From: Syntrophaceae bacterium UBA4059
Lineage (GTDB): Bacteria; Desulfobacterota; Syntrophia; Syntrophales; Smithellaceae
Assembly (NCBI GenBank): GCA_002382045.1
Contig: DFZJ01000204.1
Span: forward strand, 1 to 18,867
DNA length: 18,867 bases
Direction of reading: 5' to 3'
The notes below the pieces were generated by a model. That model searched no databases. It saw nothing but the letters and a program-made list of their open reading frames with translations, and had not been told where the DNA came from. Positions 6,757 to 15,623 of this stretch are shown here, in pieces (position 1 is the first letter of the stretch; the number at the start of each line of letters is the position of its first letter). A program made the position numbers and the translations under genes.

Positions 6757-7086
6757 ATGAAAAGACGAGCAAATCTGCCGGTTCTGGTGAAACACATCGG
6801 ACCTGATCACTCTTATCTGAGAATCGGTGAGGTGGCCGTGCGCTGCCGAACACATCCGGGCCTGGTCCATCGATTTGTGCGCCTGGGCTTGGTTGATCCG
6901 ATCGATACGCGCGGAACGCCGGAACAATGGCTTTTTGAAAACGAGGCGGTACCGTTGATCGCCAAAATCATCCGCCTGCGAAACGAGCTGGGGGTCAACT
7001 ATGCCGGTGTTGGTGTCGTTCTTGAACTGTTGGAACGTATCAATATGCTGGAAAACCGTATCCGCGAGTTGGAACGGGGGCTGTAA
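6757..7086 (+). CDS. cbpM: chaperone modulator CbpM / MerR-like
   Basis: The 109-aa protein begins with a MerR-like helix-turn-helix (about 18-60: YLRIGEVAVRCRTHPGLVHRFVRLGLVDPI) and ends in a helical segment (ELLERINMLENRIRELERGL) that is likely a coiled coil. This is the CbpM layout. In E. coli, CbpM binds the J domain of CbpA and inhibits its action with DnaK. Position directly after cbpA (57 nt gap, AAGGAG ribosome binding site) supports the call. Related MerR-type proteins (HspR) bind DNA instead, so an additional repressor role is possible, but no HAIR-type site was found near dnaK. Confidence 0.85.
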   Translation: MKRRANLPVLVKHIGPDHSYLRIGEVAVRCRTHPGLVHRFVRLGLVDPIDTRGTPEQWLFENEAVPLIAKIIRLRNELGVNYAGVGVVLELLERINMLENRIRELERGL

Positions 7087-7214
7087 CCCGGCTGTATGAC
7101 ATGACGGATTTGAAACAACTTCTTTTCGAAACATGGGAATAGAATACTTTACAACGCAAAGCGGACGAAGGCTTGAGGTGAATGCCAGCTGACAAAATCG
7201 AGAAGGATTCTAAT

Positions 7215-8099
7215 ATGAAATTTGAAAAGATCCTTTTTCACACAAGATTCAGGGAATTGGCGCTAAATTCATTCAAGTCGATCCTGGAACTGGAAAAAGC
7301 CGGGCTTAAAAAGATTGTCCTGGCCCATATTATACCCAGGGAAGATTTCCTCGTGCCGTATGGCGGCTACATGAAGGACAAGGAAGAGGAACTTGTCGAG
7401 CTGGCCAAAATCAGGTTCGAGGAATGGCGCCAAACCGTTGCGGATCACCCCACCGAGATAGACTTTCGGGTCGAGGTTGGCAGTGTCAACGATAAAATAC
7501 TCGAAATCGCCCAGCAGGAAAATGTGGATCTGATTGTCGCCGGACGTAAAAAGCGTACCTTGTTGGAAAAAATCTATGTGGGGTCGCATATCCTGGACCT
7601 TGTCCGTCGAAGTCCAAAACCTGTTTTGCTGAGCAAATACATGGTCCAATTCGAATGGGAAGGCGAGTCTTTGACTCGCACCAACGATAAGGTTTTCTCT
7701 TGTCCGATGCTGGCAACCGATTGGTCGGAGCCGTCTGAAAATGCGCTTGATGCGCTTCTGGCAATGAAAGGGGTGACCCAAAGGGTAATTGTTGCGCACA
7801 ATATTGACAGCAAGCTGACCAAAAATCGCAGTAAAACAGATATTCGCGGATTGGAGGAAGAAAGTCGGAAACGGCTGGAAAAATACTGCGACACGTTGAA
7901 AAAGAATGGCTTAACCGCTGAACCGCACCTTTCGTTTGGTCATACCGCCACGGAAATTATCCGACTGTCCCGTGAGCACAGGGCGACGATGATCATTTTA
8001 GGCCGAACAGGCAAAGATTGGTTCCAGGAATACTGGTTTGGGGGCGTATCCCATCGGGTGGCTGAAAATTCAGAGCTGCCGGTGATGTTGGTCCCATGA
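7215..8099 (+). CDS. tandem-domain universal stress protein
   Basis: The 294-aa cytosolic protein has two UspA-type alpha/beta domains, about 1-145 and 158-294. The second carries the ATP-binding signature G-x2-G-x9-G at GRTGKDWFQEYWFGG near the C terminus. The first has GRKK-x9-GS, with Lys where the second Gly is expected, so only the second domain may bind ATP in the classical way. The start at 7215 (MKFEKILFHTRF) fits the first Usp strand and has AGAAGGA upstream; an in-frame ATG at 7182 would add 11 residues and also has a GAGGTGA before it. It lies between cbpM and the CoA-transferase/GNAT gene. The exact role of such tandem Usps is generally unknown. Confidence 0.9.
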   Translation: MKFEKILFHTRFRELALNSFKSILELEKAGLKKIVLAHIIPREDFLVPYGGYMKDKEEELVELAKIRFEEWRQTVADHPTEIDFRVEVGSVNDKILEIAQQENVDLIVAGRKKRTLLEKIYVGSHILDLVRRSPKPVLLSKYMVQFEWEGESLTRTNDKVFSCPMLATDWSEPSENALDALLAMKGVTQRVIVAHNIDSKLTKNRSKTDIRGLEEESRKRLEKYCDTLKKNGLTAEPHLSFGHTATEIIRLSREHRATMIILGRTGKDWFQEYWFGGVSHRVAENSELPVMLVP

Positions 8100-8160
8100 T
8101 TCAAATTCAATTATATCGAGTGAAAAGCGTTTCCCTGTTTGCACACAGAGAGAATGAAGG

Positions 8161-10066
8161 ATGCAAGGATCGATGGATACAACTATTCGGGAATTAAAAC
8201 AGCTTTGTCCCGAAAAATTGACAACCGCCGAATCAGCGGTTGAAATGATCAAGAACGGCAGCCGCATCTTCATCGGTTCAAGCTGCGGCGAACCGCAACG
8301 GCTGGTCAGGGCCATGGCATGCAATCATCGCATCCAGGATGCCATGATCTACCAGATGTATGCCTTTTCACTCGCGGACCATATAAACGATGCGGATTTT
8401 TGGAGGCGGTTTTCCCTCAAACTTTTTTTTGTCAGCGACTTGATGCGCCGGGCCGCTTTCGAGGGCAAGGTGGATTATATCCCCGCCTATCTTTCTGAAA
8501 TCCCCCACTTGTTCGATATCAACCAGATCGGGTTGGATGTTGCCCTGATTCAAATAAGCCCCATTGACCGGTTCGGCTTTGGAAGCCTGGGGGTGTCCGT
8601 GGACGTCACCAAAGCGGCGATCGCCAATGCCGATCTGGTCATCGCCCAGGTGAACCCCCGCATGCCCTGCACGTGGGGGGACAGCTTTGTGCATGTCGAT
8701 GAAATCGATTATCTGGTCCCCTGTGAAGAACCCTTGGTGGAATCGCTCCCCCGCAAGCCCGATGAAACCGTTGTTGAAAGAATCGGCCACTTCGTATCTG
8801 AACTGGTTGATGACGGAGCGACCTTGCAGGTCGGATTCGGACATTTGCCCTATTTCATCCTCCAGTATCTCGATGTCAAGAAAGACCTTGGCATCCATAC
8901 CCAGATGATCACTGATGCCTTTATTCCGCTGTTTGAAAAAGGGGTTGTCACGAACAAGAACAAGAATTTTCTACCGGGCCGGGCGGTGGCCACGCTTTGC
9001 ATGGGGTCAAAAAAAATTTATGATTACATCGACAAAAATCCCAGATTTTATTTTCGGTCCGCCGATTTTGTAAACGACCCGCTGGTCATCGCGCGAAACG
9101 ACAATTTCATCTCCATCAGCTCCGCCCTCGAGGTGGACCTTTCCGGCCAGGTCTGTTCGGATTCCATCGACAAGCTGTTTTACAGCGGGTCGGGTGATCA
9201 GGCCAATTTCATTCGCGGCGCGGCCATGTCCAAGGGCGGTTTTTCAATCGTCGCCCTGCCTTCGACCGCCAAGGGGGGGGGACCAATCGCGCATCGTGCC
9301 CTATCTCAGCAAAGGCGCGGGCACATCAACTTTGAGAGCGGATGTGGATTTCGTCGTAACCGAGTACGGCATCGCACAGCTTCGAGGCAAAAGCATTTTC
9401 CAAAGGGCCGTAGAGTTGACCCAGATCGCCCATCCCAAATTCAGAAGCGGACTCATCAAAACCGCCAAAGAGCACCATTTGGTATTCCCGGATCAACTGC
9501 CGCCACCCAGTGTGGATTTGCTGTTCATCGAAAAATACAAAAGCCGCGTTAAACTGAAAAGCGGCCAATCCCTTTCGGTCCGGCCGCTTCTGCCGTCCGA
9601 TGAAATCGCCTATCGCAACTTTTTTTACAAACTCAAGGAAGAAACCGTTTATTTGCGCTTTTTCAGCAAGATTAAAGTTTTTTCCCGCCAAATGGCGCAA
9701 GCCCACTGGGCGGAACTCGATTACCGCAAAAACATTACGCTCATCGGCCTTGTTCGCAACAAGGGGAACAAGGAAATCATCGCCATCGGCACTTATATGG
9801 AATCGGAGGAGAACCGGGCGGAGGTGGCCTTTGTGGTGCGGGAGGATTTCCAGGGTCAGGGCATTGCCTCATTTCTACTCAACCAACTGGAAACGATCGC
9901 CAAGGACAATGGTTTCCAGGGATTCACCGCCTGCGTGCTGGCCGACAACAAAGCCATGCTGCATGTTTTTAATAAACACTATCCTGGCGTTCAAAAAAAA
10001 TATGAAAATGGAACTATTTCCCTTGTCATGGATTTCAACACGAAAGCCCCTATAGAACAATTTTAA
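8161..10066 (+). pseudogene. CoA-transferase/hydrolase-GNAT fusion, frameshifted at a G9 run
   Basis: The first frame (8161-about 9280; it would run to a stop at 9552) encodes an acetyl-CoA hydrolase/4-hydroxybutyrate CoA-transferase-type protein. After nine G (9273-9281) the same protein continues in the +1 frame to 10066 with the family's RADVDFVVTEYGIAQLRGKS block, then a GNAT domain (motif A: VREDFQGQGIASFLL). With eight G the product would be a single chain of about 634 aa, the known CoA-transferase/GNAT fusion type. GNAT enzymes of this kind acetylate protein lysines or small molecules. Residue 248 is Gln (GIHTQM) where I expect the catalytic Glu of the 4-hydroxybutyrate CoA-transferase group. 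Start could be 8173, which has better ribosome binding spacing. A sequencing error in the homopolymer is as likely as real decay. Confidence 0.85.
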
Positions 10067-10084
10067 TAATGGAGGAATGACACA

Positions 10085-12694
10085 ATGGATTTGAATAAAT
10101 TAACCGTAAAATGCCAACAGGCCCTTCAAGAGGCCCAGACCAAGGCCGTCAATTACGGTCACCAGGAGGTGGACGGCGAGCATTTGATGCTGGCCCTGGT
10201 GGAACAATCGGATGGATTGGTGCCGAGGCTGCTGGAGCGCATGGAGGTTCCGGCGGACGCATTCAGGGAAAAACTCGTGCAAGCGCTCGAAAAAAAGCCG
10301 CGCATCAGCGGGCCGGGCACGGAGCCGGGCAAGGTGTATATCACCCAGCGGCTGAACAAGCTGCTGGTGCAGGCCCAGGCCGAAGCCAAGAAACTCAAGG
10401 ACGAGTATGTCTCGGTCGAGCATATCCTGCTGGCCTTTATCGATGAAGGTGGTCAAACGCCGACGGGAAGCATTCTGCGTGAATTCAACATCACCCGCGA
10501 TCTGCTGCTGCAAACGCTCACCGCCATCCGCGGGCATCAGCGCGTGACCAGCGCCGACCCCGAGGGAACCTACGAGGCGCTGCAAAAATACGGCCGCGAC
10601 CTGGTGGAAGAGGCCCGGTCCGGCAAACTCGATCCGGTCATCGGGCGCGACAATGAGATTCGGCGCGTGGTCCGGATTCTTTCGCGCAAAACCAAAAACA
10701 ACCCGGTGTTGATCGGTGATCCCGGCGTGGGTAAAACCGCCATCGTCGAAGGGCTGGCCCACCGCATCGTGCGCCAGGACGTGCCCGAAGGGTTGAAAGA
10801 CAAAACCATATTCGCCCTGGATATGGGGGCTTTGGTGGCCGGCGCCAAGTATCGCGGCGAGTTCGAGGAGCGCCTGAAGGCGGTCCTGCAGGAGGTTAAG
10901 GAATCCGACGGGAAAATCCTGCTTTTCATCGACGAGCTGCATACCATCGTAGGCGCGGGCAAGACCGAGGGTGCCATGGATGCCGGCAACATGCTCAAGC
11001 CCATGCTCGCCCGCGGTGAGCTGCACTGCATCGGCGCCACCACCTTGGACGAATACCGCAAGTACATTGAAAAAGACAAGGCCCTGGAGCGCCGTTTTCA
11101 ACCGGTCGTGGTCGGCGAGCCTTCTGTTGAAGACACCATTTCGATTTTACGGGGGCTCAAGGAACGCTACGAGGTTCACCACGGTGTAAAGATCCAGGAC
11201 GGCGCCCTGGTCACGGCGGCCGTATTGTCAAACCGGTACGTCACCGACCGGTTTTTGCCGGACAAGGCTATTGATCTGATCGATGAAGCCTGCGCCATGA
11301 TCCGAACTGAAATTGATTCCATGCCCACGGAGCTTGATGAGGTGTCGCGCCGGATCATGCAACTGGAGATTGAAGAGGCGGCATTGAAAAAAGAAAAAGA
11401 CAAGGCGAGCAAGGAACGCTTGAAAAACCTCCAAAAAGAGCTGGCCGAGCTGCGATCGGAAGCCGACGCCAAGCGCGCCCAGTGGGAGGCGGAAAAAAAT
11501 GCCATTAAAAAGGTGCAGGCCATCCGGGAAGAGTTGGAAAGAATCCGGCATGACATCGAAGTCGCCGAACGGGACTATGACCTCAATCGCGCGGCGGAAT
11601 TGCGGCACGGCAAACTGCCCGAGCTTGAACGGCGATTAAAGAGCGAAGAAGAGATGCTAACCAGAAAACAAACCGGTGAACGTCTGCTGCGCGAAGAGGT
11701 CACCGAAGACGAGATCGCCGAGATCATTTCCCGTTGGACCGGCATTCCCGTCACCCGCCTGATGGAGGGAGAACGCCAGAAAATACTACGGCTTGATGAG
11801 GTGTTGCACGAGCGCGTCATCGGCCAAGACGAAGCCGTACAGCTGGTGGCCGACGCCGTTATCCGGGCCCGTTCCGGCATCAAGGACCCGCGGCGGCCCA
11901 TCGGCACCTTTATTTTCCTCGGCCCCACGGGCGTCGGAAAAACGGAGCTGGCCAAAACGCTGGCCGAGGCGCTGTTCGATTCCGAGGAAAACATGGTGCG
12001 CATCGACATGAGCGAATACATGGAAAAGCACACGGTCGCCCGGCTGATCGGCGCCCCTCCCGGCTATGTCGGTTTTGAGGAGGGCGGGCAGTTGACTGAA
12101 GCTGTGCGGCGCAAGCCTTATGCCGTCATTTTGTTCGACGAAATTGAAAAGGCTCATCACGATGTGTTCAATGTGCTGCTCCAGATTTTTGACGACGGCC
12201 GGCTGACCGACGGCCAGGGCCGAACCGTGGATTTCAAAAATACCGTCATTATCCTGACCAGCAATATCGGTTCGCACCATCTGCTGGAGGGAATCGACAG
12301 GGACGGTCAGTTGAGCGAGGCTGTTAAAAATCAGGTCATGGGCGAGCTGCGTCAGCACTTCCGCCCTGAATTCCTCAACCGAGTGGACGATATCGTGCTG
12401 TTCAAGCCGTTGACCCTTGACGAAATCGAACAGATCGTGACCTTGCTGACTCGGGACCTGTCCACGCGGTTGGCGGAGCGACAGATCAACATCGAAATCA
12501 GCGATGCCGCGCGGCATTTTATCGCCGAGACGGGCTACGACCCGGTGTATGGCGCCAGGCCCCTGCGACGGTTTATCCAACGGCAGCTGGAAACCCGCAT
12601 CGGTCGCGCCCTGATCGCCGGGGAAGTGTCGGATGGCGCCACCCTGCGTGTGGATCTGGATGACGGCGAATTGGGTATCACTTATGAGAGTTGA
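10085..12694 (+). CDS. clpB: ATP-dependent disaggregase ClpB
   Basis: The 869-aa Hsp100 threads aggregated proteins through its hexameric pore together with the DnaK system. It has an N-terminal Clp_N domain (about 5-145), a first AAA+ domain with Walker A GDPGVGKT at 211-218 and Walker B ILLFIDE, a Lys/Glu-rich coiled-coil middle domain (about 400-540) that identifies ClpB rather than ClpA or ClpC, and a second AAA+ domain with GPTGVGKTE (about 615-623) and VILFDEIEKAH. The C-terminal domain is complete. No ClpP-docking loop (IGF/L) was noticed. Length is close to the E. coli 857 aa. GGAGGAATGACACA precedes the ATG, 18 nt after the GNAT stop, so it is likely cotranscribed with it. Confidence 0.97.
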   Translation: MDLNKLTVKCQQALQEAQTKAVNYGHQEVDGEHLMLALVEQSDGLVPRLLERMEVPADAFREKLVQALEKKPRISGPGTEPGKVYITQRLNKLLVQAQAEAKKLKDEYVSVEHILLAFIDEGGQTPTGSILREFNITRDLLLQTLTAIRGHQRVTSADPEGTYEALQKYGRDLVEEARSGKLDPVIGRDNEIRRVVRILSRKTKNNPVLIGDPGVGKTAIVEGLAHRIVRQDVPEGLKDKTIFALDMGALVAGAKYRGEFEERLKAVLQEVKESDGKILLFIDELHTIVGAGKTEGAMDAGNMLKPMLARGELHCIGATTLDEYRKYIEKDKALERRFQPVVVGEPSVEDTISILRGLKERYEVHHGVKIQDGALVTAAVLSNRYVTDRFLPDKAIDLIDEACAMIRTEIDSMPTELDEVSRRIMQLEIEEAALKKEKDKASKERLKNLQKELAELRSEADAKRAQWEAEKNAIKKVQAIREELERIRHDIEVAERDYDLNRAAELRHGKLPELERRLKSEEEMLTRKQTGERLLREEVTEDEIAEIISRWTGIPVTRLMEGERQKILRLDEVLHERVIGQDEAVQLVADAVIRARSGIKDPRRPIGTFIFLGPTGVGKTELAKTLAEALFDSEENMVRIDMSEYMEKHTVARLIGAPPGYVGFEEGGQLTEAVRRKPYAVILFDEIEKAHHDVFNVLLQIFDDGRLTDGQGRTVDFKNTVIILTSNIGSHHLLEGIDRDGQLSEAVKNQVMGELRQHFRPEFLNRVDDIVLFKPLTLDEIEQIVTLLTRDLSTRLAERQINIEISDAARHFIAETGYDPVYGARPLRRFIQRQLETRIGRALIAGEVSDGATLRVDLDDGELGITYES

Positions 12695-12787
12695 AGGAGG
12701 AGGAGACCACAGCAGCCTCATGAAACCGGCAATACGAAATCCAATATGTGATCCTCACAGCCGGATGCAGGCAAAAGGGCGCAATTC

Positions 12788-14245
12788 ATGGCCGAAATAA
12801 ACACATCCGATGTGCTCCAGGTCTTGTGGACGTTGTCGTGGGTCGGCGCCCTGCTCACCGTGCCCAGCGTGCTGCTGCAACGTGCCGGAAGGCCGATCGC
12901 AGCGGTTAGTTGGATTCTGGCGCTGTTCGCCCTGCCGGCCCTGGCCTTGGCTGCCTGGTGGCTTTTCGGTCGGGTTCACCTGCGCGGCCGCGTCCGCAGG
13001 CGACGGGGCAGCTCCCAGACAACGGTGAGATCGTTGTCAGAAACCCGGCGTGACATGCTGGATTCCAAAGCGGAGTATTTAACACATCAAAGGCCCGCAT
13101 CACTTTTAGCACCTCATCTGCCACAGGACATGGTCGATTGCGTCTTTCCCGCCACGCCGGGCAACCGGGTCTGCCTGTTAACCGGTGTGGCGGAAGTCCA
13201 GCAGGCCTGGATGGAGATGGTTCGGGAAGCGGAGCATCATCTGCATCTGCTTTTCTATATCTGGCGCAATGACCGTGTGGGCCGCACCCTGCGCGACCTG
13301 TTGATTGAAAAGGCACGATCAGGGGTGCAGGTGCGCGTCATGTACGATGCCGTGGGATCGCTTGGTTTGCCATCGGGCTTTTTTGCGGAGCTGATTCGAT
13401 GTGGCGGCCAGACGGCGCGCTTCATGCCGATGCGGCTGGCATCCGCCACGCCGACCCTGAACTTCCGGAACCACCGCAAGCTCATTATTGCCGACGGCCG
13501 CAAAGCCTACACCGGCGGCGTCAATGTCGGCGAGGAATTCATGGAATGGCAGGACCTCGGTATTGCCATCTGCGGTCCCGGGGTCAATCAGCTGCAAGAG
13601 GTGTTTATAGACGACTGGTATTTCACAACCGGCGAAGAACTTGCGAGCAGTCGCTATTTTTTTAGCCAACCGCGCATGCCCGCCGCTGATCAGGAAGGTG
13701 CCATATGCGAAACCATAGTCAGCGGACCGGATCAGGCATTCAACACGACGCGGGAAATGGTGTTTCTGGCGGTTACCACCCAGTGCCGGCAACGGCTATG
13801 GATCGCCACGCCCTACTTCGTGCCGGATGAAGCCCTGCTTTTAGCGCTTCGCACGGCCGTTTACAGGGGTGTAGATGTGCGATTGGTTCTGCCGGCGCGC
13901 AACAATCACCCTTTAGTCCGGCGCGCCTCGTGTGCTTTTTACCCTGAATTGCTCCAAAGCGGTGTGCATATTTACGAATACCGCGGCATGTCGCACGCCA
14001 AGGCCATGCTGTTTGATGACAACGGCGTGCTCATCGGCAGCGCGAACCTCGACATTCGTAGTTTCCGGCTCAATTTCGAGTTAAGCACTTTTGTGCGTGA
14101 TACCGGTTTAAACCGTGATCTTACGACCTGGCTCGACAAGCTGCTGGCTGACGCCGCAGAGGTTGTGGCCGATGATTTTAAGCAGCTACCGCTTGGAACA
14201 AAGCTAGTGAATGCAGCGACACACTTGTTAAGCCCGTTGCTTTGA
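12788..14245 (+). CDS. cls: cardiolipin synthase, phospholipase D family
   Basis: The 485-aa membrane enzyme makes cardiolipin, probably from two phosphatidylglycerols as in ClsA. Two N-terminal hydrophobic segments (about 10-30 and 36-61) anchor it, followed by a basic stretch (RGRVRRRRG). Both HKD catalytic motifs are present: H229-x-K231-x4-D236 (NHRKLIIAD) with GGVNVGEEF after it, and H403-x-K405-x4-D410 (SHAKAMLFD) with GSANLDIRS after it. The ribosome binding site is poor (AAAAGGGCG), and a purine-rich AGGAGGAGGAG lies about 90 nt upstream, just after clpB. It closes the dnaK-clpB cluster, linking membrane lipid composition to the chaperone genes (inference). No clear terminator follows it. 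Confidence 0.93.
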   Translation: MAEINTSDVLQVLWTLSWVGALLTVPSVLLQRAGRPIAAVSWILALFALPALALAAWWLFGRVHLRGRVRRRRGSSQTTVRSLSETRRDMLDSKAEYLTHQRPASLLAPHLPQDMVDCVFPATPGNRVCLLTGVAEVQQAWMEMVREAEHHLHLLFYIWRNDRVGRTLRDLLIEKARSGVQVRVMYDAVGSLGLPSGFFAELIRCGGQTARFMPMRLASATPTLNFRNHRKLIIADGRKAYTGGVNVGEEFMEWQDLGIAICGPGVNQLQEVFIDDWYFTTGEELASSRYFFSQPRMPAADQEGAICETIVSGPDQAFNTTREMVFLAVTTQCRQRLWIATPYFVPDEALLLALRTAVYRGVDVRLVLPARNNHPLVRRASCAFYPELLQSGVHIYEYRGMSHAKAMLFDDNGVLIGSANLDIRSFRLNFELSTFVRDTGLNRDLTTWLDKLLADAAEVVADDFKQLPLGTKLVNAATHLLSPLL

Positions 14246-14430
14246 CCAATCGTCTATAATCTCTCCCTTTCGGTATCATTACCATTTGGTCACCACTGAC
14301 CGTTATTGGCTTTGACCCACCTGCATTTCGGAAATTGGCACCTCAATATTTTGCCTCCATTTTCCCGCCTATAATTTATTTATATTGATAATACAGGACC
14401 TTATAAGTTTATAAATATTCGCCAGGCCCC

Positions 14431-14460
14431 TTGACACAGAAATAATTTACATTATTTTTT
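14431..14460 (+). promoter_or_regulatory. hsp20 operon promoter element TTGACAC-N15-TATTTTTT
   Basis: TTGACAC (14431-14437), 15 nt, TATTTTTT (14453-14460): the same element and spacing as before dnaK. Here it is preceded by CCCC, making CCCCTTGAC, which resembles a sigma32 -35 box. No good CCCCATNT -10 is seen, so either a sigma70 or a lineage-specific heat-shock sigma factor could use it. Confidence 0.55.
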
Positions 14461-14475
14461 TGTTATAAGGTTTTT

Positions 14476-14484
14476 AGTAATGTT
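14476..14484. promoter_or_regulatory. AGTAATGTT motif in hsp20 leader
   Basis: AGTAATGTT lies between the promoter element and the ribosome binding site of the first hsp20, about where the early transcript would be. It matches the core of the palindrome before dnaK (3567-3580). A related reverse-strand AATGTAA occurs at 14447-14453. Operator function is inferred only from the recurrence. Confidence 0.35.
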
Positions 14485-14508
14485 TTAATTAATCATAGGA
14501 GGTGTGCA

Positions 14509-15075
14509 ATGAACATTAAAAAATGGGTTCCCTGGAATTGGTTCAAGAAGGAAGAAGAGGATGCCGGTAAAATGGTGCCGGTGAAACGTGAAAACGTCAA
14601 GGAACAAGGCGGCGTGCCGGCTCATCCGCTGCAACAGTTTCATCATGAGATCGACCGGCTTTTCGATCAGGCGTTCCGCGGGTTTGGGCTGTCCCCATTC
14701 GGGTTCGATCAGCCCCTGTTTCCGCGACTGGCTGACGGCACCCTGAAGCCCACCCTGGATTTAGGCGCGACAGACAAGGAGTACACCATTACCGTTGAGA
14801 TACCAGGCGTGGATGAAAAGGATGTCAAGCTGGAAATCATCAACGACACCCTGACCATCAGCGGCGAAAAGAAACAGGAAAAGGAGGAGAAGGAAAAGAA
14901 CTATTACCGGATGGAGCGCTCCTACGGTTCGTTCCAGCGGGTGCTTTCCCTTCCCGAGGACGCGGATCAGGACAAGGTCAACGCCACCTTTAAAAAAGGC
15001 GTGTTGACCGTGACCATGCCGAGAAAGGCGCTGCCGAAATCGGATGTAAAACAAATCGAGGTAAAAAGCGCTTAA
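14509..15075 (+). CDS. Hsp20 small heat-shock protein (first of three)
   Basis: This 188-aa ATP-independent holding chaperone binds unfolding proteins and passes them to DnaK/ClpB. The alpha-crystallin domain spans about residues 80-175 (from KPTLDLGATDKEYTITVEIP to the GVLTVTMP motif). The C-terminal tail has QIEV, the I-x-I/V anchor for oligomers. The N-terminal arm (1-78) is long, starts with a Trp/Lys-rich stretch (MNIKKWVPWNWFKKEEE), and contains an RLFDQAF segment typical of Hsp20 arms. AGGAGGTG precedes the ATG. It is first in a three-gene hsp20 operon and is the longest and most charged of the three. Confidence 0.95.
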   Translation: MNIKKWVPWNWFKKEEEDAGKMVPVKRENVKEQGGVPAHPLQQFHHEIDRLFDQAFRGFGLSPFGFDQPLFPRLADGTLKPTLDLGATDKEYTITVEIPGVDEKDVKLEIINDTLTISGEKKQEKEEKEKNYYRMERSYGSFQRVLSLPEDADQDKVNATFKKGVLTVTMPRKALPKSDVKQIEVKSA

Positions 15076-15131
15076 TATTTCATAACAAATAATAAGGACA
15101 ACGAAATATTGAACCAAAGGAGGAAAAAATC

Positions 15132-15599
15132 ATGCTGACAAGAAATGTATTCGGTTTACCGTCCATGGGCTGGCGCAATCCGTTTGCGGATTTTGAAAAC
15201 CTGACCCGCCAGATGGATCTGCTGACCAATGCAATGTACGGCCGACCGGGCGCGCGACTCATGATGCCGAAGGTATTCCCGGCGATCAACATCACCGAAG
15301 ACAAGGACAAATACTATGTCCGCGCGGAGCTTCCCGGCATGAAAGCCGAGGACATCAAGCTGGAAGTGACCGGCAGAAACCTGGCGATAACCGGTGAACG
15401 CAAAATCCAGTCCGAAGGTGAAAACGTCCGGTATCATCGCAGGGAGCGCGAGGCCGGCAGGTTTTCCAGGATCGTCGGCCTGCCGGGCGATGTGGATGCG
15501 GACAGCGTCGATGCCAAACTGGTCAACGGCTTGCTGACGGTTGCCATTGCCAAATCGGCTTCGGCCAAGGCAAAACAGATTATCGTCAAAGCAAGTTAA
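15132..15599 (+). CDS. Hsp20 small heat-shock protein (second of three)
   Basis: The 155-aa alpha-crystallin protein has an arm containing the NPFADFENLTRQMDLL motif (about 17-32), a core domain about 52-145 with the GLLTVAIAK motif, and a C-terminal QIIV anchor (I-x-V). The sequence is clearly different from its two neighbours, so the three genes are old paralogues rather than recent duplicates. AAAGGAGG lies 10 nt before the ATG. The gap after the first hsp20 is 56 nt and the gap to the third is short, consistent with one transcript. Mixed hetero-oligomers of the three Hsp20s are possible (inference). Confidence 0.95.
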   Translation: MLTRNVFGLPSMGWRNPFADFENLTRQMDLLTNAMYGRPGARLMMPKVFPAINITEDKDKYYVRAELPGMKAEDIKLEVTGRNLAITGERKIQSEGENVRYHRREREAGRFSRIVGLPGDVDADSVDAKLVNGLLTVAIAKSASAKAKQIIVKAS

Positions 15600-15623
15600 T
15601 CATTGAAAAGGAGGAACAGGAAA

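Larger units (their letters stand above)
14246..14508. other. AT-rich intergenic control region before the hsp20 operon
   Basis: This 263-nt stretch has no supported gene. Its left part has a small inverted repeat GGTCA-CCAC-TGACC (about 14288-14301). Its right part is very AT-rich and holds the promoter-like element (14431-14460) and an AGTAATGTT motif (14476-14484). No intrinsic terminator for cls is obvious. Confidence 0.6.

Noticed and set aside
11786..12721. Minus-strand ORF of 311 codons opposite clpB (also 10100-11101, 333 codons)
   Set aside because: It lies fully antisense to strongly conserved ClpB domains; composition and lack of a ribosome binding site mark it as a by-product of GC-rich third positions.
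12720..12800. 26-codon ORF overlapping the cls start, as a possible leader peptide
   Set aside because: The AGGAGGAGG upstream is about 15 nt from its ATG, too far for efficient use, and the peptide shows no regulatory feature such as codon runs. Translational coupling cannot be fully excluded.
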